Shown: positions 24,493 to 30,487 of the stretch, piece after piece
How the letters are laid out: each line of letters starts with the position of its first letter
How positions within the stretch are numbered: position 1 is the stretch's first letter
Assembly (NCBI GenBank): GCA_035512575.1
Contig: DATKDT010000108.1
Location: forward strand, 1 to 30,487
Direction: 5' to 3'
Length of the DNA: 30,487 bases
Source of the DNA: JALYRV01 sp035512575
Lineage (GTDB): Bacteria; Acidobacteriota; Vicinamibacteria; Vicinamibacterales; SCN-69-37
Translations under genes and position numbers: made by a program
Notes under the pieces: generated by a model
What the model was told of the DNA's origin: nothing
Database searches by the model: none
The model's input: only the letters and a program-made list of their open reading frames with translations

Positions 24493-25234
24493 CGACCCAG
24501 CCGTCGCGGAGGTTGACGATGCGGCTTCCGTAGGCGGCGTTGGCTTCCGAGTGCGTGACCTGGATGATCGTCGTGCCTTCGTCATTGAGCTTCTTGAACA
24601 GCTCCATGATCTCGCGGCCCTGGCTCGTGTGCAGGTTGCCGGTGGGTTCGTCCGCCAGAATCAGTTTGGGGCTCGCGATGACGGCGCGCGCCACGGCCAC
24701 CAGCTGCTGCTGGCCGCCCGACAGCTGGTTGGGATACAGGTCTTTCTTGCCGACGATGCTGAAGCGGTCGAGTACGTCGCAGACAATGCTCTCGCGCTCG
24801 GCCTTCTTGACGTCGCGGTACGACAGGGGGATGTCGAGGTTCTCGTACACGGTGAGGTGATCCAGCAGGTGATAGCTCTGAAACACGAAGCCGATGTACT
24901 GCTTGTGCAGCCGCGCGCGATCCTTCGGGCTCAGCCGGTGCACGGGATGCCCGAGGAAGTGGTACTCGCCCGTCCACGCGCTGTCGTGCATGCCGATGAT
25001 GTGCAGCAGCGTCGACTTGCCGGCGCCCGACGGGCCCATGATCGAGATGAACTCGCCGTCCTTGACGTCGACGTTCACGCGGCGGAGCACGTACGTGCGG
25101 CTGGTGCCGTGCGCGTACGACTTCTCGATGTTGCGCAACGAGATCAGCGCGCCGCCCTCGGCCCGCTCGACCGGATCGAGCTGGATCGAGTCCTCGGCGG
25201 CCGGCGGGGGAGGATGGCGGGAGAAAAAGCCCAT
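24482..25234 (-). CDS. ABC transporter ATP-binding protein (MacB/LolD type)
   Basis: 250 aa; ATPase subunit that powers an export or lipoprotein-release type transporter. Walker A GPSGAGKST at 67-75, Q-loop in FVFQSYHLL, signature LSGGQQQ, Walker B LILADEPTGNL followed by D-loop-like LHTSQG, and H-loop in VTHSEANA are all intact. A proline-rich N-terminal extension of ~30 residues precedes the domain. No permease gene is adjacent, so it may serve a MacB/FtsX-type permease encoded elsewhere, such as one of the ADOP permeases in this window (inference). TAAAAT (25246-25241, minus strand) lies 6 nt before the ATG, suggesting a leaderless message. Heads an operon with the SCO and transglutaminase-like genes. 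Confidence 0.93.
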   Translation of the reverse strand: MGFFSRHPPPPAAEDSIQLDPVERAEGGALISLRNIEKSYAHGTSRTYVLRRVNVDVKDGEFISIMGPSGAGKSTLLHIIGMHDSAWTGEYHFLGHPVHRLSPKDRARLHKQYIGFVFQSYHLLDHLTVYENLDIPLSYRDVKKAERESIVCDVLDRFSIVGKKDLYPNQLSGGQQQLVAVARAVIASPKLILADEPTGNLHTSQGREIMELFKKLNDEGTTIIQVTHSEANAAYGSRIVNLRDGWVVDS

Positions 25235-25240
25235 GCATGG

Positions 25241-25246
25241 ATTTTA
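25241..25246 (-). promoter_or_regulatory. -10-like TAAAAT before the ABC ATPase gene
   Basis: On the minus strand TAAAAT is followed by 6 nt and the ATG at 25234, consistent with a leaderless transcript. The surrounding DNA is GC-rich, so the hexamer stands out. A second ATG at 25238 in another frame would give only a spurious reading. Confidence 0.45.
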
Positions 25247-25279
25247 CCCGGAAGTGCTTCTGCGGTATGACTAGGCGTG

Positions 25280-26002
25280 ATGGCTCGCATGGCCGGCGCG
25301 GGCGTCGTGCTGATGGCCGGACTGATGGCCTGCGCGGGTGAAGACCGCGCGAATCCCGCAAACGGACAGCCGCCGGCATGGAGCGAGGCGCGTCGCCGCA
25401 TGATTGACGAACAGCTGCGGAGCCGGGGCATCCGCGACGAGCGCGTGCTGGCGGCGATGGGCGAGGTGCCGCGCCATCTCTTCGTCCCACCCGCCGATCA
25501 GGCCTCCGCCTACGCCGACACGCCGCTGCCGATCGGGCACGGGCAGACTATCTCGCAGCCGTACATTGTTGGATTCATGACCGAGGCGCTGCAGCTGGAG
25601 CCCTCGCACAAGGTGCTCGAAATCGGCACGGGCTCCGGCTATCAGGCCGCGATTCTCGGCAGGCTCGCGGGCCAGGTGTACACGATCGAGCTCGTGCCCG
25701 AGCTCGCCGAGCGCGCGCGCAGGACCCTGAGCGAGCAGGAGTTTCGCAACGTGCACGTCCGTGCCGGCGACGGCTATCAGGGCTGGCCCGAACACGCGCC
25801 CTTCGATCGCATCATGGTGACCGCGGCGCCCGAGGAAGTGCCGCAGGCCCTCGTCGATCAGCTCGCGCCCGGCGGCCGCATGGTCGTGCCCGTCGGCCCG
25901 CGGTTCGGCGACCAGGAGCTGCGGATCCTCACGAAGACGCCGAAGGGCGTGATGACGGAACGCAGCCTTCCAGTCAGGTTTGTGCCGATGATCAAAAAAT
26001 GA
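25280..26002 (+). CDS. pcm: Exported protein-L-isoaspartate O-methyltransferase
   Basis: 240 aa from ATG 25280 (GTG 25277 is one codon longer and also possible). It transfers a methyl group from S-adenosylmethionine to L-isoaspartyl residues in damaged proteins, starting their repair. Family motifs: MIDEQLRSRGI, VPRHLFVP, ADTPLPIGHGQTISQPYIV with the substrate-site TISQP, SAM-binding LEIGTGSGYQAAIL, and GDGYQGWPEHAPFDRI. Residues 1-18 (MARMAGAGVVLMAGLMAC) make a lipoprotein-like signal with Cys18, so the enzyme probably works in the periplasm, a feature seen in part of the family. It ends at TGA 26000-26002 inside TGATCAAAAAATGATCA, next to palindrome A copy 2. Divergent from the ABC ATPase gene. 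Confidence 0.94.
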   Translation: MARMAGAGVVLMAGLMACAGEDRANPANGQPPAWSEARRRMIDEQLRSRGIRDERVLAAMGEVPRHLFVPPADQASAYADTPLPIGHGQTISQPYIVGFMTEALQLEPSHKVLEIGTGSGYQAAILGRLAGQVYTIELVPELAERARRTLSEQEFRNVHVRAGDGYQGWPEHAPFDRIMVTAAPEEVPQALVDQLAPGGRMVVPVGPRFGDQELRILTKTPKGVMTERSLPVRFVPMIKK

Positions 26003-26004
26003 TC

Positions 26005-26046
26005 AGCGTGGCGGGTACAGCGTGGTGGGTACAGCGTGGTGGGTAC
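26005..26046 (+). repeat. Three tandem 14-bp units abutting palindrome A copy 2
   Basis: AGCGTGGCGGGTAC, then AGCGTGGTGGGTAC twice (26005-26018, 26019-26032, 26033-26046), the third merging into the GTGGGTAC start of palindrome A. The units share the GTGGGTAC core of that palindrome, suggesting slippage expansion at its edge. Confidence 0.85.
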
Positions 26047-26215
26047 GTGGGTACGTTGCTTTGGTGGTTAAGCTGGATCGTAGGGACGTGGGGACGTGGG
26101 GGCGTGGGATCGAGGTTGGGCTGTTCCCGTGCGGCCGGCTGAGCGAACCGTACCCACCCATCCCACGCCCCCACCGTCCACCATCACCACCCGAGCCACG
26201 TACCCACGTACCCAC
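26039..26215. repeat. Long palindromic intergenic repeat, family A, copy 2
   Basis: 177-bp imperfect inverted repeat. The left end begins GTGGGTACGTGGGTACGTTG as in copy 1, and the right end read in reverse gives the same GTGGGTACGTGGGTACGTGG followed by GGTGGT and TGGA; the inner arms share GGGGGCGTGGGAT. The flank GGATC adjoining the end is also shared with copy 1 (7730-7734), so the element may extend there. It fills almost all the 222 bp between the convergent pcm and ADOP permease stops and could act as a two-way terminator. Confidence 0.85.
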
Positions 26216-26224
26216 GATCCCTGT

Positions 26225-28600
26225 TCAGCTCCGCAGCGCCTCCGTGGGCGCGATCTTCGCGGCGCGACGGGCGGGAATCCAGCTGCCAAACGCGGCAGTC
26301 ACGGCGATAGTCGCAGCCGCGACGCCGAGCGTCATCGGATCGTAGGGGCTGACGCCGTATAACAGCGCGCCGATCTTCGCCGACGCGGCGAAACTGGCGG
26401 CTGTGCCGAGGACCAGGCCGACGGCCGCAAGCTTCAAGCCGTCGCGAAGTACGAGGCCGACCACCTGGCGTGGCGCGGCGCCGAGCGCGAGCCGCACACC
26501 CATCTCCGTCGTCCGCTCTCCCGCCGCAAACGCAATGACGGCATAGACGCCAAGCAGGGCAAGCAGCAGCGCCGCGCCCGCGAAGGCCGCCAGCAGCACC
26601 GCGAGCAGCCGCGGCTGTGCGAGCACGTCCGCCTGCAGTGACTCCAGCGTCGCCGGGCCCGCCAGCGGCAGCGTCGGATCGAGTGCCGCGACGAGCGCCC
26701 GCATCGACGGAATGAGCGACGCGGCGTCGCCCTCGGTGCGCGCGACGATGGCATACGTGCGCTGCGGCATCGCTTCGTACGGCAGGAACATCTCATTGCG
26801 CGCGGCGGTGCGTGGGCCGCGCGTCCGGGCGTCGGCGACGATGCCGACAACATTCAGCGGCGCGTCGTCGATCATGAGCTGCCGGCCGAGCGGGTCCTCG
26901 CCCGGAAAGAACCGGCGCCCGAACGACTCGTTGATGACCGCTTCCGCCGCGCCGGGCGCGATCCCGCGGCCGCGCGCCATCCTCATGCCCACCGTCTGGA
27001 AGTACGACGCGCTGACGCTCCGGTACCACGACACGCGCGAACGTCCATCCTCCTGCAGGTCCGGCTTGCCGACGATACCGAATCCCATGTCGCTGTCGCC
27101 GCCAGGTGCGACGGGCAGCACCGACGTGAACCCCACGTGCGTGGCCCCGGGAAGTGACGGGAGGCGTTCCTCGAGCTGTTTCAATTTGGCCACGATCTCG
27201 GGCTGCCCGCGATACCGCGCTGCAGGCAGGCTGATGGTGCCCGTCGCCACGCCTCTGCCCTCGTACCCGAGGTCAGCTTGCCGCATGCCGGCAAAGCTGC
27301 GGACGATCAGTCCGGCTGAGACCAGCATGACGAGCGCGAGCGCGATCTGTGCGACGACGAGCACACTGCGCGCCGCGTGTCCGCGGCGCGACGTCGTGCG
27401 CGCGCCGTCGCGAAGCGGCGCCTGCAGATCGGGACGCGACGCCTGCGCTGCGGGCGCCAGGCCGAAGAGCACGCCGGTGACGGTGGCAATGGCGGCGGTA
27501 AACGCGAGCACGCGTCCGTCGAGATGGACGTCGGCCGCGCGCGGCAGGAAGTCGCCGGCCAGCGCCATGAGGCCGTTCAGGATCCAGCTCGCGGCAACGA
27601 CGCCGAGCGCGCCGCCCGCCAGCGAGAGCGCGAGACTCTCGAGGATCATCAGCCGCACGAGCCGGCCGCGGCTCGCGCCGATGGCTGCGCGAATCGACAG
27701 CTCGCGCTCGCGCGCGCTCGCCCGCGCGAGCAGCAGGTTGGCAATGTTGGCGATCGTGAGCGCGAGCAGCGTGAGCACCGCCGCCATCAACACGATCAAA
27801 GGCAGTCGCGCGTCGCCGACAATCCATTCCTGCGCGCGCTGAAGGTAGATCGTCGCCTGCCGCAGCTCGGGGCTCTGCGCCTGCAATGCGCTCGCGATGC
27901 CGGGCATGCGCGACTGCGCCGCCTCGAACGTCACGCCTGGCGCGAGGCGGGCGAGCACACGAAGGAAAATCGAGCCGTAGGTCGGCGTGGCGAGATTCAG
28001 CCGAATCGGACGCCACAACACCGCATCCTCCACGACCGCGCCGCGCGCCGCCGGCGGCGCAACACCGACAATCTCGTGCGGCTCGTCGCCGAGGCGCAAC
28101 GACTGTCCAATCACGCCGCCGTCGCCGCCGAAGCGAGCCTGCCAGAAGGCGTGGCTGATCACCACCGCGCGCGGGGCGCCCGGGATGTCCTCCCGCGGCT
28201 CGAACCAGCGTCCCAGCGCCGGCTCGAGGCCCAGCGTCGTGAAGTATTCGTGCGTGACCTGCTCGCCGCGCAGCGCTTCGGGCGGCCCGTCGGAGGACCA
28301 CGCGGGATTCCAGCCGCTGATGGCCGACACCGACGAGAACACCTCGTGCTGATTGCGCCAGTCGCGCACGTTGCCCGGCGAGCCCCACTCGTCGATGGGC
28401 CCGCCGCGCGCCGTGTAGTCCTGCCACACCATGACGAGCCGATCGGAGGCCGCGTAGGGCAACGGACGCAACAGTACGCCATTGACCAGGCTGAAGATGG
28501 CCGTGGTTGCGCCGATGCCGACGGCCAGCGCCAGCAGCACCGTGATCGTGAAGCCGGGGGCCCGGGTGAGCACGCGGAAGACGAAACGGAGGTCCGACAT
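26225..28600 (-). CDS. ADOP-type ABC transporter permease (MacB/FtsX-like, duplicated)
   Basis: 791 aa inner-membrane protein. TM1 at residues ~17-40 (GFTITVLLALAVGIGATTAIFSLVNGVLLRPLPY) is followed by a ~240-residue MacB-type periplasmic domain, then three TMs (~LIVLMAAVLTLLALTIANIANLLLA, onward) making the first FtsX domain. The second copy begins ~RRGHAARSVLVVAQIALALVMLVSAGLIVRSF, followed by a second periplasmic domain and a C-terminal FtsX domain with ERTTEMGVRLALGA and IPARRAAKIAPTEALR. This duplicated architecture without its own ATPase is what is called ADOP in Acidobacteria. The substrate is unknown. ATG 28600 is 6 nt after the minus-strand hexamer TAATCT, within a 23-bp divergent gap shared with the PhzF gene. 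It begins directly at TM1 without the N-terminal extension some relatives have. Confidence 0.93.
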   Translation of the reverse strand: MSDLRFVFRVLTRAPGFTITVLLALAVGIGATTAIFSLVNGVLLRPLPYAASDRLVMVWQDYTARGGPIDEWGSPGNVRDWRNQHEVFSSVSAISGWNPAWSSDGPPEALRGEQVTHEYFTTLGLEPALGRWFEPREDIPGAPRAVVISHAFWQARFGGDGGVIGQSLRLGDEPHEIVGVAPPAARGAVVEDAVLWRPIRLNLATPTYGSIFLRVLARLAPGVTFEAAQSRMPGIASALQAQSPELRQATIYLQRAQEWIVGDARLPLIVLMAAVLTLLALTIANIANLLLARASARERELSIRAAIGASRGRLVRLMILESLALSLAGGALGVVAASWILNGLMALAGDFLPRAADVHLDGRVLAFTAAIATVTGVLFGLAPAAQASRPDLQAPLRDGARTTSRRGHAARSVLVVAQIALALVMLVSAGLIVRSFAGMRQADLGYEGRGVATGTISLPAARYRGQPEIVAKLKQLEERLPSLPGATHVGFTSVLPVAPGGDSDMGFGIVGKPDLQEDGRSRVSWYRSVSASYFQTVGMRMARGRGIAPGAAEAVINESFGRRFFPGEDPLGRQLMIDDAPLNVVGIVADARTRGPRTAARNEMFLPYEAMPQRTYAIVARTEGDAASLIPSMRALVAALDPTLPLAGPATLESLQADVLAQPRLLAVLLAAFAGAALLLALLGVYAVIAFAAGERTTEMGVRLALGAAPRQVVGLVLRDGLKLAAVGLVLGTAASFAASAKIGALLYGVSPYDPMTLGVAAATIAVTAAFGSWIPARRAAKIAPTEALRS

Positions 28601-28606
28601 TGCGCT

Positions 28607-28616
28607 AGATTACAGT
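28607..28616. promoter_or_regulatory. Overlapping divergent -10 hexamers in a 23-bp gap
   Basis: Minus strand: TAATCT (28612-28607), 6 nt before ATG 28600. Plus strand: TACAGT (28611-28616), 7 nt before ATG 28624. The hexamers overlap by the TA dinucleotide at 28611-28612. Both messages would be leaderless, and the two polymerases cannot bind at the same time. Confidence 0.5.
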
Positions 28617-28623
28617 CGATCCC

Positions 28624-29544
28624 ATGAACGCACAGTTTCATCAGATTGACGTCTTCACGAGCACCCCGTTCGAGGGCAATCAGCTCGCCGTCTTCGAGAA
28701 CGGCGGCGACGTGCCGGAGCGGCTGATGCCGGTGCTGGCGCGCGAGATGAACTTTCCCGAGACGGTTTTTCTGCTCGGCGACCCCCGGCCGGGTACGGCG
28801 GCGCGGCTGCGCATCTTCACGCCCGAGGAGGAGTTACCGATGGCCGGGCATCCCACCATCGGCACGGCGTTTCTGCTGGCGGCGCTCGGAACCATCGCGG
28901 CGCCGCAGGCGACGGCCGTCCTGGATCTGAAGATCGGCCCCACCTCCGTCGATCTCGTGTGGCACGAGAGCGGTCGCCTGGAGTTCGCGTGGATGCACCA
29001 GCGCGCGCCCGAGTACGGACCGCACCTGCCCGACGCACTGCGCGCAGACTTGGCGCGGGCCCTGAACATCGAGCCCGGCGACATCCTGCCGCTGCCGCCG
29101 CACAGCGCGTCGAGCGGCGTCCCCTTCTTCTATGTGCCGCTCGACAGTGAGGAGGCGGTCGATCGCGCGTCGGCCGATCGGCTGGCGCTTCGCGAGCTGT
29201 TCGCGCACGCCGGCGCTGACGGGCCGCTGCCCGTGTTCATCTTCGCGATGTCGCCGCGTCCCGGGGTGACCTGCTACAGCCGCATGTTCGCGCCGGAATT
29301 CGGCATCCCCGAGGATCCGGCAACCGGCGGCGCCAGCGGGCCGCTCGGCGGCTATCTGCTGCGGCACGGCCTCATCACGCGCGACCAGGCCGCGGACATC
29401 GTCAGCCTGCAGGGCGTCAGGATGCAGCGGGCCAGCCGCATTTCCATCTCGCTCGGCTTCGGCGAAGACGGCGAGGTCAGCGGCGTCCGCGTCGGCGGCC
29501 ACGCCGTCATCGTCGGCCGCGGCGAGATACGGCTCGACGCCTGA
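28624..29544 (+). CDS. PhzF-family isomerase/epimerase-like protein
   Basis: 306 aa of the PhzF/diaminopimelate-epimerase-like fold. N-terminal half: FHQIDVFTSTPFEGNQLAVF, with the conserved catalytic Glu46 in NFPETVFL and AGHPTIGTA; C-terminal half: FAPEFGIPEDPATGGASGPLGGYL and a repeat of the core. PhzF itself isomerises trans-2,3-dihydro-3-hydroxyanthranilate in phenazine synthesis, but most family members, with no phenazine genes nearby as here, have no assigned substrate. Cytoplasmic, no signal. It is flanked by ADOP permeases on both sides, one divergent and one convergent, with no operon partner. The start ATG 28624 follows TACAGT by 7 nt; no Shine-Dalgarno is seen. Confidence 0.93.
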   Translation: MNAQFHQIDVFTSTPFEGNQLAVFENGGDVPERLMPVLAREMNFPETVFLLGDPRPGTAARLRIFTPEEELPMAGHPTIGTAFLLAALGTIAAPQATAVLDLKIGPTSVDLVWHESGRLEFAWMHQRAPEYGPHLPDALRADLARALNIEPGDILPLPPHSASSGVPFFYVPLDSEEAVDRASADRLALRELFAHAGADGPLPVFIFAMSPRPGVTCYSRMFAPEFGIPEDPATGGASGPLGGYLLRHGLITRDQAADIVSLQGVRMQRASRISISLGFGEDGEVSGVRVGGHAVIVGRGEIRLDA

Positions 29545-29590
29545 TTCGCCAACGGCCGCCGCCTGCCGGTGGGCCGCAGCGTCACGCGCA

Positions 29591-29698
29591 GGCGCGGTGT
29601 CCGGTGTTCGTTCGCGACGGCGTAAAAGGATCGCAGGCGCGACCGCTCTTTGGCGCGCCCGCACCCCGCCGGCGCGAAGGAATACCGGACCAAGCGCC
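29591..29698. repeat. Palindromic intergenic repeat, family C, copy 2
   Basis: 108 bp, inverted with respect to copy 1. Read on the minus strand it gives TCCGGTATTCC, CGCGCCGGCGGGG, CGCGCCAAAGAGCGGTCGC, CTTTTACGCCGTCGCG and ACACCGGACACCGC in the same order and spacing as 18558-18664. Its own arms (GGCGC...GTCCGGT.TTC.TTCGCG.CGGCG) pair with about five mismatches in 32. It lies between the convergent PhzF and ADOP genes. Elements are 107 and 108 bp, so the unit has a defined length. Confidence 0.9.
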
Positions 29699-29727
29699 GA
29701 GCACCGCGTGGCAGCGAAGCAGTTGTC

Positions 29728-30487
29728 TCAGCGCGACAGCGACACCATCGGATCGACCTTCATTGCGCGGCGGGCGGGCACGAAAGTCGCGAGCGCGGCG
29801 ACGGCCAGCAGCGCCGCCGCCATCGCGCCGAACGTCACCGGATCGAACGGGCTGATGCCGAACAGCATCTGGCGCATGGCGCGCGCCGCGGCGATCGCGG
29901 CGGCGAGGCCGACGCCGAGGCCGATCGCGGCGAGCACCATGCCGTCGCGCATGACCGACCGCAGCACGCCTTCCGGAGTGGCGCCGAGCGCCATTCGCAC
30001 GCCGAACTCCTTCGTCCGCTGCGTCGTCGCGAATGCCATCAGGCCGTACACGCCGAGCGCGGCCAGCAGCATCGCGGTTGCCGCGAAGCCCGCGACCAGC
30101 GTCATGCGGAAACGCTCTTCGGCGACGCCGCTCGCCATCACCATGCGCATGGTGCGCGGCAGCGCGATGGCCAGCTGCGGATCGAGACTGGAGACGGCGC
30201 TGCGCACCGGCGCGATGACCGTTTCGGGCGCGGCGCTGGTTCGCACCAGCACATACATCGAGCCCGGGTTGGTCTGTGACATCGGGTAGTACAACTCGTC
30301 GCGCACGGGAAGGGCAAAGCCCGATCGCCGCGTGTCGGCGACGACGCCGACGATCGTGAGCCACCGCACGGGCTGGTCGCCTCTGTCGAATCCGTCGAAC
30401 GTCACGCGCTTGCCGATGGGATCCTGGCCCGCGTAGAAGCGCTTGACGAACGCGTCGTTGACCATGACCACCGGCAGGCCATCAGGC
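29728..30487 (-). CDS. ADOP-type ABC transporter permease, C-terminal part (5' end outside window)
   Basis: The frame is open to the window edge, reading PDGLPVVMVNDAFVKRFY before the first internal ATG, so the gene starts beyond 30487. The visible ~252 residues are the end of a MacB-type periplasmic domain (GQDPIGKRVTF, WLTIVGVVADTRRSG, YVLVRTSAAPE) and a final FtsX domain with three TMs (FAATAMLLAALGVYGLMAFA, the next around VLAAIGLGVGLAAAIAAARA, the last ending in FVPARRAMKVDPMVSL). The motif TQRTKEFGVRMALGATPEGV is typical of the second FtsX copy. Paralogous to the permease at 26225-28600 but clearly diverged, so not a recent tandem duplication. The stop TGA lies 29 bp from palindrome C copy 2. 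Confidence 0.9.
   Translation of the reverse strand, partial: PDGLPVVMVNDAFVKRFYAGQDPIGKRVTFDGFDRGDQPVRWLTIVGVVADTRRSGFALPVRDELYYPMSQTNPGSMYVLVRTSAAPETVIAPVRSAVSSLDPQLAIALPRTMRMVMASGVAEERFRMTLVAGFAATAMLLAALGVYGLMAFATTQRTKEFGVRMALGATPEGVLRSVMRDGMVLAAIGLGVGLAAAIAAARAMRQMLFGISPFDPVTFGAMAAALLAVAALATFVPARRAMKVDPMVSLSR

Noticed and set aside
25989..26005. TGATCA-AAAAA-TGATCA at the pcm stop as a dedicated terminator
   Set aside because: Short stem with an A-run loop and no U-tract; the neighbouring long palindrome is the better candidate.
26225..30487. Two ADOP permeases as a recent tandem duplication around phzF
   Set aside because: Same architecture but clearly different residues in the comparable C-terminal regions; ancient paralogues.

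Overview
The window looks like a chromosomal segment of a high-GC Acidobacteriota member, probably of the Vicinamibacteria type. This placement is inferred from gene content: two FtsX/MacB-type permeases of the ADOP ('acidobacterial duplicated orphan permease') kind, a large carboxypeptidase-regulatory-domain protein, exported prolyl oligopeptidase, SCO and Pcm proteins, and many short tightly packed operons. There are no rRNA, tRNA, CRISPR, phage or transposase genes.

Left part (1-9127): the end of a 3-hydroxyacyl-CoA dehydrogenase and a sodium:solute symporter run on the plus strand. They meet a long minus-strand block, read from 9075 down to 2577: outer-membrane porin-like barrel, secreted cupredoxin, sensor histidine kinase, NtrC-type sigma-54 activator, cupredoxin lipoprotein and DUF5777-like barrel. 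Overlapping starts and stops (TGATG, ATGA, 7 nt) and a sigma-54-like promoter before the lipoprotein suggest one regulated envelope copper-protein system. Its inducer is unknown.

Middle (9128-19115): a 7Fe ferredoxin and type I pantothenate kinase (+) meet a prolyl oligopeptidase and hotdog thioesterase (-). Next comes a 1030-aa minus-strand protein combining a signal peptide, an HExxH peptidase, a WD40/TolB-like propeller and an Omp85-like barrel. An ECF sigma factor, zinc-binding anti-sigma factor, TlpA-like thioredoxin lipoprotein and small Cys protein follow on the plus strand, a probable redox-stress unit. The 445-bp stretch at 18446-18890 is a graveyard of palindromes and gene remnants.

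Right part (19116-30487): an operon of carboxypeptidase-regulatory-domain protein, broken phospholipase D/cardiolipin synthase and endonuclease/exonuclease/phosphatase protein; a small CPCC protein; an ABC ATPase, SCO-CusF copper lipoprotein and transglutaminase-like protein operon; an exported Pcm; and a PhzF protein between two ADOP permeases.

The least explained structure lies between genes. There are several families of long imperfect palindromes: A at 7735-7869 and 26039-26215; B at 12960-13070 with a 16-bp arm end again at 18736-18751; C at 18558-18664 and 29591-29698; and one more at 18680-18813. Copy 1 of A appears to form the 5' end of a cupredoxin gene, and copy 1 of C sits between two truncated genes. 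A second theme is start-site architecture: -10-like hexamers 6-7 nt before start codons (leaderless transcripts) and self-symmetric -10 boxes in divergent promoters.
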